This document shows, one piece after another, positions 49,744-61,388 of a stretch of DNA of 64,000 bases. The DNA is taken from NCBI GenBank assembly GCA_003952965.2, contig CM025850.1:26107797-26171796 (forward strand). The letters run 5' to 3'. This stretch comes from Morella rubra. Taxonomy: Eukaryota; Streptophyta; Magnoliopsida; Fagales; Myricaceae. The first letter of the stretch is position 1. Each line of letters starts with the position of its first letter. The notes under the pieces are model-generated. The model made no database searches, was not told where the DNA came from, and saw nothing but the letters and a program-made list of their open reading frames with translations. The translations under genes and the position numbers were made by a program.

Positions 49744-51403
49744 ACAGGTTTTCAGGAAAGAAGGCTATTGAAGCTTAATTTCTCTTCACTAATTCTAGGG
49801 GCCCATATGTCCCGAAATCACACAGGTAACGTGCAGGTGGACTTTTACTTTCTAAATATACAAAAATGCATATTTGCAGTATAGCTGGTCGATTTGGAAG
49901 ATTAATGTGTCTCTGTGACTGTTCTTCTCTGTCTCTCTCTCTCATGGTATTGAAAACAGCAACTTGAATTTGTTAAATCACCATGGCTCAGTAGGAGTTG
50001 TGTGCATGCACCAATCCAACTAAGATATAGGCAGCTCCCAGTACCTCTCCAAAGTGCTTAATTTGCACCCACCATTTATCCCACGTCCTTTAGTTAGGAG
50101 ATGTGGTTTTCCAAATTTTCTACAGCCACTTGATCGCCATATTAATATTGCATCGATGGTAGGGCACTTGAAAAGTAAACTAATTATCAGAAGATGCATG
50201 CAGTTGCGCAGCAAGGGCCATATCAATTCAAACTGTAACGTCTGGTCTGTGCGTTGCAATAATGGAAGAAATACTTTGAGAAGCTGGTTTGTTTGTAACC
50301 ATTCGATTCGGTCATTTTTTAATGATTCGAAACCTTTAGATTCAGAAGTTTTAATAATGGCTAATCTAACTAAGAAGAAAAAGCATAACTAAGCGTATAC
50401 TTCACAGCCCATTGTGTAGAGAGCGTCAGACGACATCAGAGAAAGAATTTGGCCCAAAGCAGAGTCATAAATGTGAGAAGCGAACCTAACGAAAATTGGA
50501 AAAATTTGGGCAGAAAAGAGCATAGTTCGAAAAGCCCAATATGCCGTGCGCAAAAGAAACGGCGTCGTGCAACGACAATGTACGCGAATCCAAAGGTAAA
50601 AGCTTCAGAACGTTACGATGGCTCGTGGAAGAAGAAGAGGAGGAGAAAAATGGCTTTCTAATCTACTTGGGTTTTTCTTTCAGGAAATGGGTACGGCAGC
50701 AGCTATATCTAACAACTCTCCTGTTTTTCTCTTCGAATTATTTGAGATGAGCTTCTTTATACTTGAACTGATTCGAATCAAGTTCTCATTTATGAATTAT
50801 GAGGGACAATTAACCAGTATCCAACAAGGAATTAAAGAGGAACTCAACTCGACTTAGATCAGAACGATCAGATTGGGTTACTTTGAGGGGGCCGTTCCAT
50901 ATCTCGAAAAGATTTTCAAACTGGTCACAAGATATATAATTAATGACGTTTTATTTTATTTTATATCAGCTGCTTAACGTATTACACACACAATATTCGA
51001 GCAGAAGAATCGGTTGAGCAAGTCAGCGCCTTTAGCTAGGGCCAAAAATACAAGAAATACTTACAGTCTATTAAAGGACACCATTCTCCGTAGACAACCA
51101 GGAAAAAAAAAAAAAAAACCTACTAAACCCACTAGGTTCCCATATTACGCACTAGAAGAACTATCACGTATAATCCAACTGTTGCAATTGGCAGGTTATA
51201 CGTAAGCCTTCTTTTGCAATATCTCGACGAGATCAAGAAGCTGCATAAGACAGAAAAACATGCATGCTTTCATATGGAAGGAAATTAATGATACAAAGAT
51301 ATCGACATATACACATGCATTTTCATGGATTGGATGGATCGTGAAGAGCAAAAAGAAAAAAAAAAGTAAAAGAGATTAGGATGCTGCAGATTTCATACCA
51401 TAA
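49744..51403. other. Intergenic DNA between the two small peptide genes
   Basis: 1.7 kb of AT-rich sequence with a 16-A run near 51103. Frames at 50020-50392 and 50449-50857 have no recognisable features. It must contain the upstream region of the defensin-like gene. I see no further gene. Confidence 0.5.
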
Positions 51404-51691
51404 TCATGATGAACGGCCTAAGATGTCTCGAATGCACAATAGTACGCATGACTTCATGCATCCCCTGAGCTTGCGGGTTTCTTTTCGACATTTATGTTTG
51501 CATATACCGGGACATATGTCTCTTGCTCTGTGATTTTGTGCTGGAGAGGAGTGAATAGGATGAGAGAGTGGAGTGCGAGGGCTAGAGGGAGTAATAAGTT
51601 CGTCACCTTGCACTAATTTGATTATCAACAAGAGCAAAACCAAGAACATTACAGAACCCTCCCTCCCTCCTTTGGATCTTTTTCTTTCCAT
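51404..51691 (-). CDS. Small secreted six-cysteine peptide, family uncertain
   Basis: A single-exon ORF of 95 codons. After either start (51691, or the in-frame ATG at 51649 with a better -3 purine context) comes a strong hydrophobic segment, MFLVLLLLIIKLVQG, typical of a signal peptide. A Pro/Ser/His-rich spacer follows. The C-terminal domain has cysteines spaced C-x3-C-x3-C-x9-C-x3-C-x3-C (CPGICKHKC ... CMKSCVLLC). Two CxxxCxxxC triplets resemble the loose group annotated as plant thionin-like peptides, and C-x3-C pairs also occur in hairpin-type antimicrobial peptides. I do not recognise a specific family member. The product is probably apoplastic, in defence or signalling. It lies 1.7 kb from the defensin-like gene on the same strand. 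The shorter start (81 aa) is more likely. Confidence 0.55.
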   Translation of the reverse strand: MERKRSKGGREGSVMFLVLLLLIIKLVQGDELITPSSPRTPLSHPIHSSPAQNHRARDICPGICKHKCRKETRKLRGCMKSCVLLCIRDILGRSS

Positions 51692-52908
51692 TCGGAACTC
51701 TTGAATATTATAGAACTACGATAAAGGTTGCAAAGTTATCTGTGTCTCCGACCTGCACAAGTAGTTGGAGGACGATGACTTTATAAAGGCTATTCGAATA
51801 CGAAACGTTTTGAGCAAAATTAAAGAGCTATATATTAGACAATGGTGACTTTTGCCCAATGCAGGGGGGTTTTTAGAGTTGAGTGAATAATTGGATAGAA
51901 TCACGTCCCGTAGTCGTAGCTTAACAACGAGTTGGAAAGGAGTAGTTATCATAGGCCAAACTACGTGGTACGTACTTGTAATTAATTTGCATACATGTTT
52001 CCAGACTACGAGTGGCGTATGAAGGCTTTAAACTGGCCACGTGTCTTTTGCTAGAAGCTTCAAGATTTCGTTTAACTTTTTTTTTTTTTTCCTAAGCAAA
52101 GATGATTTCGTTTAACTCATTTACTTTATAATATATTCTAAAATAAATGACTTAATTTGGGCAAAATCACTTTCACAATGAAATTTTACAGCGCGTTTGA
52201 TTTCACAATTTTAATAAAATTTTATGTTAATTTTAAAAAAAAGGTAAATGTTGAATAAAAAAAAAAGTAAAATTTTTAAAATATATATTAAAATTTGTAT
52301 TGATGTTAAAAATTTATTAAAATTTTAAAAAACCAAACGCCATAACCAACCAATTTCTTTTTTTGCCCCTTGGGTATCATTGGTTGCCGACTGTCAGTTT
52401 AAAATTAAGCCCAGTTTTCTTAAAGCCCAACTGTAGAAAGCCCATACGGTATTTATATTTTTCTGGAAAGGGTAGAAGGCAACAGGTGCAGAGAAAAAGC
52501 TCCCTGGAAATCTGTGGACACGAACTCGTTCTGTCGTACGGGACAAACGCTGTCGTGCAATCGGAAAAATGAGAATTTCGAGAAACAGCAACAGAAGGAG
52601 GCACCACCTTCGAGACAGGCTAAAGTTATCAACTTTCTAATTGATATACTCTAAAATGGAGAAACGAATAAGAAATAAAAGTAAGAATGATCAATTATGA
52701 TAAGGAATTATCACCCCCGATTGAGCCATTCGGATGGAAATAGCCCTGGGATTTGCATGGATCATCGCCTTGATCATCCTTGTGATTTAGGAAGATCTAA
52801 GTTCTCTGATAACTGATAAGAGTGGCTAACTCAGTTGAGCGATCTGGCTTAAAAACTAACGACATGATCTACAAAACTTGCAACAATTAGGAAGAGATAA
52901 GTAGGAGA
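51692..52908. other. Intergenic DNA with one AT-rich element
   Basis: Upstream region of the six-Cys peptide gene and downstream region of the 163-aa gene. An AT-rich MITE-like element lies at 52185-52345, bounded by GCGCGTTTGATTT and AAAACCAAACGCC. I see no other gene. Confidence 0.5.
52185..52345. mobile_element. AT-rich MITE-like element with GCGTTTG ends
   Basis: The left end CAGCGCGTTTGATTTCACAA faces the right end AAAAACCAAACGCC, with 'aaaattttaataaaatttt' words between. Inverted GCGTTTG/CAAACGC termini suggest a small non-autonomous element. Confidence 0.45.
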
Positions 52909-53400
52909 CTAAAATCCGAAGAGACGCCTACAGGCTTGAAGGATCTTGCCTCTCTTTTTCGTTGTTCTTCTTGCACGCGTTGCCTTCGGATATTCATCAT
53001 CAGCAAGTGGATCACATTGGTGGTGGATTCTAGAATACCCTTCTGAAACCGAAGGTGATGATATTCTCATGGACAAGGCTCTGCTTACTGCACTCCCGAT
53101 TGCAGAGTTCTTTTTGTGATTCTCAGCCCTTGACACCTGAGAAGAAGCAGATGAAACAGAATAGGCTCTGCTCAAAATCACCCCAAATATCTCTCCTGCA
53201 CCATCTTCTTGCACTTCTTGCTCCGGAAACAAGACATGGGTCGCGGTCTCTCTGATGCTTTGATTTTGTGCCATCTCTTGGTTTTTAGAGTTGTCACTCC
53301 AAATCGCATTGGGTGCTTGAATAGGATAGGAGAGGTCAGAGAAATCTACGGACCTCGACTTTGGGATGCAAACTTGCCTAATCTTTGAGTACCCATTCAT
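52909..53400 (-). CDS. Uncharacterised plant protein, 163 aa, Ser-rich with basic C-terminus
   Basis: A single uninterrupted frame from ATG 53400 (MNGYSKIRQVCIPKSRSVDF) to the stop at 52909. I do not recognise the family. The middle is Ser/Gln/Glu-rich. The segment EIFGVILSRAYSVSSASSQ is followed by a second Ser/Arg stretch (SAVSRALSMRISSPSVSEGY), then an acidic bend (DPLADDE). The tail is strongly basic, KATRARRTTKKRGKILQAC then RRLFGF, and could be a nuclear signal or a membrane-binding amphipathic helix. There is no signal peptide or membrane helix. The 5' flank has a GAGAGAG-rich tract (53483-53510) typical of plant leaders. Length, composition and a clear start make a real gene likely. 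Confidence 0.6.
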   Translation of the reverse strand: MNGYSKIRQVCIPKSRSVDFSDLSYPIQAPNAIWSDNSKNQEMAQNQSIRETATHVLFPEQEVQEDGAGEIFGVILSRAYSVSSASSQVSRAENHKKNSAIGSAVSRALSMRISSPSVSEGYSRIHHQCDPLADDEYPKATRARRTTKKRGKILQACRRLFGF

Positions 53401-54184
53401 ATTTTACTCTGCTCTTGGAGCGTCCTGTCCACTAGAAAAAAGTAGGCGGAAGCAGAAAGGATTGGGAGGCCCCAATAACAGAGAGATGGAGAGAGAGTGA
53501 GAGAGTAGGCGCTGATGGTGCAACTCAGTGATTGGAGGTCAGAAAATGTCTGCCAAGATAGGATAATGCATACAAATTTTCAGGCTTAGATTGAAAAGGG
53601 ATGGTAAGTGAGATTGCTTGGCAAAAGACAAGGTATCATATTTTTCCGTTAAAAATAGTTATGTTATGCCTATCTACATCTTTTTATACCTTCAGTAAGT
53701 TCAAAGCGAAGCTCCTAAAACACTAGCAATCGTACCTCCGAATAAGTTCCCAAAGTCATTATTTAAGCGGACACTTTGGCGAGACATAAAAGATTAAGGA
53801 AAAAAATTAAGAAAAGAAAAAAGATGCTCCTATATTGGTATGACGAATTTGGATTAAAGCGGCAGGATATATCACCGTTAGTTAAGAAACATGTAGCTAC
53901 CAGATCGGTTAGCGATGATGGTGAAGTGCGAATGAGAAATAGGGTGTGATTAAGAGGGGACGACCTTTTTCTCTTGCGTTGCATAGCTTTTGTTGAAATT
54001 AAGGCCCTGAGGTTCCTGAAAGTCAGAAAAAGTTGTTGGAGTTTGACTGTGAAACATGTAAAAAGTAAAGAAAATGGAAAAATTTCTCCGTCAACCCAGG
54101 ATACGGGAACAAATTCTGATCAACGCCCATTATTGACTGGGTTTCTTTGCCCCGCGGGGTGGTTCTAAATTACTTTCCCGTCAG
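53401..54184. other. Intergenic DNA upstream of the 163-aa gene
   Basis: The first ~120 bp are a GA-rich leader-like stretch. The rest is AT-rich with no recognised gene. ORFs at 53763-53984 and 53974-54168 look random. Confidence 0.5.
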
Positions 54185-54359
54185 GTATTAAGAATTGACC
54201 AAATATCTAATCCACAAAATGTGAGGCTGTGTTAGTTTTGAGTTTCTTTCTTTTCACCTATTTACTTGGTAAATGAAAAGTAGAGTTGTTCGAGTTGCGG
54301 GTTTTAGAAAGAGTTTCCTCGGGTTTTTTTTTTTTTCCCCTAAGTGAACTTCATTGCCA

Positions 54360-55335
54360 AAAGAACTCCAGTATGACTCAAGAAGGAAATATTGGGTTGT
54401 CAATGGAGATCAGGATGGTTACAGGGATACATGATGTAGGGCAGCTTCATTTGCTGTTCAGTTTGCTATTTCGGAGTTCGATCCGGATTGGCAGATTGAG
54501 ACTCTTCTCAGAAACACAAAACAGCTCTTAGATAGTCAAGACGATTGGAAATTCAACCATGTACGTAGGGATGCTAATCGAATGGCGCATGAGTTGGCTA
54601 AGTGGGCATTTGTTCAAAATTTATCAGTAGCTTTGGGACTGTTGACTGAAGTGGGCCCGATACTTTTCTCATCCCTGAATTGTCTTCTTCCATGCCAAGG
54701 AACCAGGGGTTAGATGCATTAACTCGGGAGATCTCCTCCGCTCGCATCGAATGTGTCCGTAATTAAGAGAACGTTCGTTTTGATAAAATTTTAAAATTTA
54801 AAGTGTTTTTAAAATTTTTAAGTAATGTTAAATTTTATTGATATTTATGTAGAAATTATTTTTTGGTGATATCAAAAAATATATTCGTTTGTAGAATTCT
54901 ACCATTTCACAATAATCTTAAAATTATAAAGAAACCGAACTCTCCTGATACTTTTACCAAAGCCCCCACTGTCGTGTTGTGCGGTAGTCATGTTGTGTCC
55001 CAAACCTTGTAGTCGTGTTGTGTCTGTTTCCCCGACATTTGTGGGCAGTTATGTTTGTGTCCCGTGTTTTATTTGTATCTGAGGCCTACGTAACCGATTG
55101 TATTTGTAATGTACTCTGGCACTTGTGGCCGATTGGATTTTCGGATTTTTATATCCGACTTGTCTTAGGGCTTTTGTGCTCCCACGAGGGCTTTATGCCC
55201 TTTGCTAAGATTAGAAGGCCTCCAAGTCCATTTAGATTTATAGTTCGCCCTTTGATGCTTTTTCTAGATTCTACTAGCTTTAATTTTTTCGGATATTAAT
55301 ATATGTATTAAGAATTGCCTAGAAAAAAAAAATTG
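54360..55335 (+). mobile_element. LINE (non-LTR retrotransposon) 3' fragment with RNase H remnant
   Basis: The frame across about 54440-54640 reads AVQFAISEFDPDWQIETLL ... NHVRRDANRMAHELAKWAF. This is the C-terminal part of the RNase H-like (RVT_3) domain of plant LINEs. After a stop come a non-coding tail with 'GGGCTTTTGTGCTCCCACGAGGGC'-type sequence and a terminal run of ten A's near 55322-55331. The 5' part of the element is missing. An AT-rich insertion (54776-54940) splits the tail. A 13-bp word GTATTAAGAATTG occurs at 54185-54197 and 55305-55317, but not in the arrangement expected of a target-site duplication. Confidence 0.6.
54776..54940. mobile_element. AT-rich MITE-like insertion inside the LINE tail
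   Basis: Starts near GAACGTTCGTTTTGATAAAA and ends near AAAGAAACCGAAC, with AAATTTTAAAATTT-type interior. It belongs to the same general class as the other GCGTTTG-ended elements in the window and is younger than the LINE fragment it interrupts. Confidence 0.4.
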
Positions 55336-55812
55336 AAACAATCCTCCATTCAGGAAATCTCTTTTCTTGTTTTCATCTGCTTTTTCTTGGTCATCTGTCA
55401 GGTGTATATTCAGCTAGATCTCAACCCACCCCAATAGAATTCTTTTGTTTTAGATAGCCAGAAATTATGTTTCATATAGGATTATGAATTATGATGTAAC
55501 TTTAAATGTCAAAGATATAATCTGAAGCTAAAACCAGACATAAATCATTTTCAAAAAAGAAATCTTCGTCATGTTAGCTCCTTTATTTTAACAGGATTGA
55601 CTAACAATTGATGCGTATCACACATCCCTGGATCCAAAAGAATGAAATTCGACTTCATAACTGTATATGGGAGGTTCCTTTGTTGTCTTGGTCGCGTAAA
55701 CAACTCGATGTCCACCTTGACATTCGTCCAATTATTCATCTGACTCCATTCAGAAATCCCACAAACCCCCTCCCCACCAATAGCTGCAAACCAAGCAGTT
55801 CTCTTAGCTGAA
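55336..55812. other. 3' flank of the hydroxyacid dehydrogenase gene
   Basis: Between the LINE poly(A) end and the stop codon of the next gene on the minus strand. It probably includes that gene's 3' UTR. An overlapping frame at 55569-55823 is not a gene. Confidence 0.5.
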
Positions 55813-58800
55813 TCAGTTGACAAATTCTATCCCTGTCAAAGGATTTCCGGCATGAAGTTGAAGCGCAACATCGCCAACAACCTATGGCAAAATTAGCAAA
55901 GATCACAGTCCATAGTAAAACATAGACTACAAAGAGAACGCTCTGTCCAATAGAAACTGGGAAAAGGGAAAAAGCACTGAAACCACTGTCCTTTTCTCAT
56001 GCCTGTAAGAAAGACAAAATCCTGAGGATTTCATTACGTGCATACCTTAGCCATGGTTCTGTAGGAAAGTTCTGTAACTCCACCGACATGCGGTGTGATT
56101 ATAACATTCTTGTACTTCAAAATTGGATCGTCAGGATCAAATGGCTCAGTCCAAGCAACATCAATGCCCAAGCCCCCTAGGTGACCGGACTCGAGGTGAC
56201 AAAGAACAGCCTCATAGTCCAGAACACCCCCTCGAGAAATATTTATTAAAAGGGCACCCTGAATTAGAAACAAAATGGTATAAAGACAGCAGAATTTACT
56301 TTGGGGAAGGGAACGGGAAAAGAGGAAAAATATAAGAAAAGTGATGGAAATGACCCTAAGAATTTACTTATCAGGCCTTCATACAGCATAACTGCCTTGC
56401 AATTTGCAAAAGCAAATTTTGCTGCCATTTGCTTCATCAAAATTTCACTAATTACGTCCTAAAACAAGCTCCTTTGTGTTCCACCAAACCAATCTTCAGT
56501 TTTTGTTAGCAGAAAGATTTAGGAGTATTTTCTGATGATGACCGGGTTGTGAGATTACAGTACCTCGTTGGAAAAGATTGAATAGGATCTGTGAGGTTGG
56601 TAAGGCCTGGCCGGAATTTACTAATGTTCAGAACGAAAAGATCCTCACAGATGAGAGTTTGCAATCAATTCCCCAATCATTACACATTGGTTATGTTGAT
56701 ATGAACAACATGAAAGAAACCCACCATCTAATCACTAACCTTTACTATATTCATACTCTAGATCTGCTCCTTGTTAACACATTATGCTTTCTCAAAATGG
56801 TGGTTGATGGGATATGGGCATAAATATGTACTTTACATCATTGTAGATTAATTTGTTTCTCATATAAACAGTAGTGCTGCAGTGCATCAAAAACAAACCT
56901 TTTTCATCGAAGATATGAATTTCTTGTTCACAGTGCCAGCCTGAAATTCAAAGTGAACAATATAAGTAGGTTTTAGAGAGCAAATTGTAGGATCCTTCTG
57001 CAGAGAACTATGCATACATTTGACTCCCTCACTGAAGACGCTCTAGATTATCTGCAACAATGTCAGACCCATGCTCTGAAGAAGTTCACAATGTAAGATG
57101 AAACTTCTACATTGAGGGACATTTCCAACATGTGTCTGACAAGGGTTGGACAAGGTGGACATCTGGGAACAACCTTTTCGCTCTATTATTGATGAAAGTA
57201 TTATCATCCTAAAGAAGTAAATATAAAAGAAGTTCCATATAAATGAAAAACATGCCATGCCTCTTATATTATAAGTGAAATCAATGGCCATTTAGTGCCG
57301 TCTTGGCATCATAGATATGTTATTTTCAGAGGAAAAAAACACCACCACCACCACCATCAACAAGAATAATATTAATAATGAGAAGAATGGGCTTGGCAGC
57401 ATGTCCAATCGAGTGTGGTGGTGGAGTGTGTAAAACATAAACGTCATTCTTCCCAGCAGAAGTCTATGGAGTCAAATGACTAACTAAAGGAGCATCTTAC
57501 TGTTTCACTATTTAAATTTAAGCAACAAACAACGATATCTGCGTTGCTCGCAAACTTGTGAATATCTTCATGAGCACCTTTTTCATCAACCAAATCATTT
57601 GTAATACCATTTTGAGGTGGAACTTCTGCAGATTAAAACAAAGTACAAAGAGTAAGGCTCTATCCAGCAATAAATTTCACTCTTCTAGTTTACCCTTTCA
57701 TACCATTAGATTGGCAAGAGTCTTGTGAATGTGATGCCCAGCTTCGTTTCGTAGCGATAATCTGTACACCAAATGGTCGCAAACGCTTTGCCAAGTCAAT
57801 CCCAATATTTCCAAATCCCATAATGAAGACCTGGATGAGCAGAGAGAACATCATCCTAAAGTTCACTTTGCGTATATGGTAATTGTGCGCAACACCACCA
57901 ACTTTCGTACACCATAGGTAAGGTTTATCACAAGTGAGTTTTAACATCAGTGTATGTCAAGAGTTATATACCCATTGATATTGATATAATGATAATCACT
58001 AAGCAGATAATGGGAGAGATATTGGAAGGTAGAATGCCCAGGAAACTTGTAACTGAAAACCAAGAAAGCTGTAACTCACTGTCTTCCCAAGTAGTGTTTC
58101 ACCAACTGGCTCTCCAAGCTTTCTCTGCTTTACTGCAGTTTGCATCTCATTCTGAAACAAGAATGCAAATTTGAGAGAAATCGAACATACAAAGAAGTTC
58201 ATATCATGAGATGGAAGAGTATCTTGTCTTTGAGACTACCCTCACAATCGAACAATCCCCAAGTACAGGGGAAGAGAGAGAAACAGTGGGTGTCAGGCTA
58301 TTCTCCTAATCATAAACTCCCAAAGTGCCGATACCTAGAAAGAACACTAGCACCTCATGAAAAGGGAGCAAGATAATGCACATGCATAGACCCCAACAAA
58401 TGGTTTGCAGCCTCAAACTTTTACTTATCAGAATACAATTCCCTGATTTTTATATGAAATAGCTCACCACACTCATCAAAAGCTAATCAAAATGAGTTCG
58501 CAATATCTTGCTCCAAAAATTGTCTCATGTAGTTGGGGAAAGCTGTACTAAAATATTTAGAAGAACCTCTCTCTCCTTGCGGCAATCAGCAAAAAGTTGT
58601 AATATTTGGTAGACTAGGTTCAAACTAACATACTTGCTTTCGAAGAAGGCCCAGAATGAGATATATAACCATTTCTGCACATGATGCTGAATTTCCAGTT
58701 ATGTGACTTGGAATCCTAGCAACTTTGATTCCATGCTTTGTAGCAGCATCAATATCAACACCTTCATTAATGTAGTATCACCAAATTCATAAGATGAACA

Positions 58801-59476
58801 TAAATAAATGTGCAAAAGAAAGGAAACTTAGATATTATAATTACCTTCCAGGCCAACACCAAACTGCATTATGAGCTTCATTTTAGTTGCACGAGCGATC
58901 AGATTTGAGTCCAGCTTCATGTTTTTCAGAATACACATGTGATACTTTGCTATAGAATTAGGCACATCATCAAGAGGAATGTCATCAACCTACAAATGTT
59001 GAAATAGAGCTTCTGAATGGTTGTTTATCAGCAGTACTGTGGTCATCTTTGTAAAATCTAAACTAAAAAATAAATTCATGAAACTCGTTAAACGACTGCA
59101 AGTCCATGAGAGATAATTCAAAACCAAAGTACTACTACAATGCCAATCAGAGCAATACATGCTCCAATAACAACTTTATGTGTTAGATTCCTTCTAAGTT
59201 TAAGAGAAAAGGTGGAAAGAAGCAAGTCAAAAGAATAGAGAACTAAGAGAAGTAGAGGAACAGAAGAGTGAAGATGAAGACAAATTTAGATACTTGAGAC
59301 GTGGTTACATCTGAGACAAATTTAAAACAGTTCAGGCAAATAACACATGGAACAAAGAGAAATACCTGGATAAATGGGTACTTCTTCAAATATTCTCTTG
59401 TATAGTTATGAGAAGCAGAAAACAGTGGCCCACAAAAAAGAACACGCGTGATTTGTTCTTCACTGTTCTGGCCCAT
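55813..59476 (-). CDS. D-isomer-specific 2-hydroxyacid dehydrogenase (complete, 9 exons)
   Basis: Exons, 5' to 3': 59366-59476, 58845-58989, 58634-58761, 58080-58151, 57704-57830, 57501-57625, 56899-56940, 56046-56258 and 55813-55881. They total 1032 nt (343 aa). Phases all agree and all introns are GT-AG. It resembles remembered Arabidopsis At1g72190, a phosphoglycerate-dehydrogenase-like oxidoreductase of unproven substrate. The NAD-binding loop is GFGNIG in exon 5. Catalytic Arg is in NISRGG, Glu in DVAWTEP and His in ITPHVGG. The N-terminal lobe carries LFSASHNYTREYL and LIMQFGVGLEGVD. The protein ends LTGIEFVN. The start is the ATG at 59474-59476 (MGQNSEEQ). A frame extending further 5' lacks an ATG. 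There is no transit peptide, so it is probably cytosolic. I saw no lesions. Confidence 0.88.
57337..57360. repeat. CAC/CCA microsatellite in an intron
   Basis: ACACCACCACCACCACCATC in the intron between exons 6 and 7 of the hydroxyacid dehydrogenase. A simple trinucleotide repeat with no coding role. Confidence 0.7.
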
Positions 59477-61172
59477 ACTCTCAACCTTGCTCGACAATCT
59501 ACACTGAAAACCTCAGAATTAGGACGGAAAAATTAAAGCCTGTTTGAGAGTTAGTAAACAATTCACAACCATATATCGGGGGTCCTATCAAAAGTCATTT
59601 TTTAGTTCAAAGATTTAGCAGGTGGCATGAAAGATAAAGAATGGTGTCAAAAAAAGCTAAACTACCGTAGTGCATTTAGCTCCAAAACCATCAAAATATA
59701 CCAACTTTCGCCTAGGATCGAACGGATGAAATATGCAAGAATTCATTCACAAGTCACGTTATTTTAAGCTTTTGGACGTGATTTGACTTGGTAAGAGCGA
59801 AGATTGCATAGCTAAAACCTCACTCCCCACTACGACTCCCATTCAAGCCAAGATCGGTTGATTTAGGAGCCCATCATGAGTAGTGTCATTGACATTGTCC
59901 AAGGTTTCTAGCAAGCGAACTCCAAAAATCTGGGACAAGTTGTTACTAATGAAAATAGTCATAGCTTTTGGAAGACAAATCGGCACCAGATAATTTGTGT
60001 ACTAATGGAATCAAAACAAGAAGGAAAAAAGCACTAACAGAGATACATGAAAGAAAGGAGTTAGAACAGAGAGTAGTGTTTACCTCCGAAAAAGTCCACT
60101 GCTTTTACCAAGAGAGAAAGCGAGATTCCTAACAAACGGGCCACATACCATCACGGAAACAAGTCCTCGTACTCTTTTAATCTCGACCCTAAATTAAATT
60201 ATTGTTCTTCCTCGTCTATATCCATTTCTTGTTTGAATGGACACTGTGGGGCTTGCTTTGAGTACTGATGGATTGGCTATTACTTATACCAACAAACACA
60301 AAAGAGTTGCTTATTATTGGTCGCTGGCGTTACGCCGGAGGCCGGAGGCTGGAGGTCGGATGCGGGAGCCCTGAATTTTGGCACTTACAAACAAATTTTG
60401 CTGCTCGGTAGTCGCCTAGTCGGTACACGATCCGATAGTTTTTTCTTTTATAAATATTCTATGTAGTGTCAAATTAGTCTTCTAAAGTTGCATTCATTTT
60501 TCGCAACTATTTCCTCTTATAAATTATTGTCCAGTAATCATGGATACTTTTCAATTTTTTTAGATCAAAATAGTTATTAATATTATTCAAAATACAGTTG
60601 TAAAAAAAAATAGTAAGATTTGCATAGAATTGCGGAATTAAAATTTTTATAAGGTTTCACATAAATTTTAATAAAAAATTTTAAAATATTTAATTTTTGT
60701 TGTAGTTTGTAAAAAAGTGTAGAGAAATATTTGATGTAATTATTTAATAAAAAAATATTAGAATTAAGTGAAAAATATAAAGAAAAAGATTTGTTATAAT
60801 TTTTTTAAGAGGTATTGAAATTTATATGAAAAAATTGTTAGAGATTGTGTAAAATATATTAATATTTGTATATAAATTTTTAAGATTTTAAATATTAATT
60901 TTATAAATATATTTATATTTAAAAAAATTATAAAAACGAACATGTGTCAGACTGAAAGACAAATCATAACCAGCAAAACTAGAAACTTTAATGCCATTAC
61001 AGCTAGTTTTTTTTTTGATGACGAGAGTATTCGGAGTATCCAATGAAGCTTGTTCACTGTGTCGCAAGTCTGCGTTAGAGCTTGGAGCTTGGGCCTCAAA
61101 TGCATCCAAACCCAAATTTCATCAAGAGGAGGGAGGCCCAAGCTTGTGCGCAAAGGCAGTGAGTAGTGACAG
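59477..61172. other. Intergenic region upstream of the dehydrogenase
   Basis: Two genes point away from each other here, so the block should contain both promoters. An AT-rich MITE-like element occupies about 60585-60945. The stretch 60330-60400 (CTGGCGTTACGCCGGAGG and CGGAGGCTGGAGGTCGGATG) is unusually GC-rich. I see no gene. Confidence 0.5.
60585..60945. mobile_element. AT-rich MITE-like element
   Basis: A long block of AAAATTTTTATAAGGTTTCA and TTTGTTATAATTTTTTTAAG-type sequence. It shares 'aaaaattgttagagattgtgtaaaatat' wording with the copies near 10100 and 40262. Its right end is AAAAACGAACATG. No coding capacity. Confidence 0.4.
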
Positions 61173-61388
61173 ATGGGTCAAGCGAAGGTCAACGCTGGGA
61201 CGCTTCTTCTCTTCCCCCCTAAGAAATTTACCGCAACCAAAGATAAAGATACAAATTATTATTGGGCTGATCGCCTTGACGAAAGCGACTCAGCTTCTTG
61301 GTTTACCTCATCGCAAAGTCTTGGAATTGAAGGCAAAGAGCATCAGCAGGTAGAACCTGGACATGCTCGATCTTATTCTTCGATTAGA
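61173..61388 (+). CDS. Possible first exon of a small unrecognised gene
   Basis: From ATG 61173 a protein-like frame reads MGQAKVNAGTLLLFPPKKF, then DTNYYWADRLDESDSASWF and a hydrophilic stretch to SYSSIRE, where a GT donor (GAGAG|GTACTT) occurs. The frame stays open to 61595, but the composition changes to low complexity after the donor. A candidate last exon begins after the acceptor at about 62488 (DELHKRRLNLVLLEGY, stop 62538-62540), but the phases do not join directly, so at least one more exon or another donor is needed. I do not recognise the protein. It could instead be a fragment. Confidence 0.3.

Noticed and set aside
50020..50392. Overlapping ORFs of 79 and 112 codons on opposite strands
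   Set aside because: Neither has domain features, and both are probably chance frames in intergenic DNA.
57337..57360. CCA repeat as part of a His- or Pro-rich coding segment
   Set aside because: It lies in an intron of the dehydrogenase, whose exons on both sides join cleanly without it.
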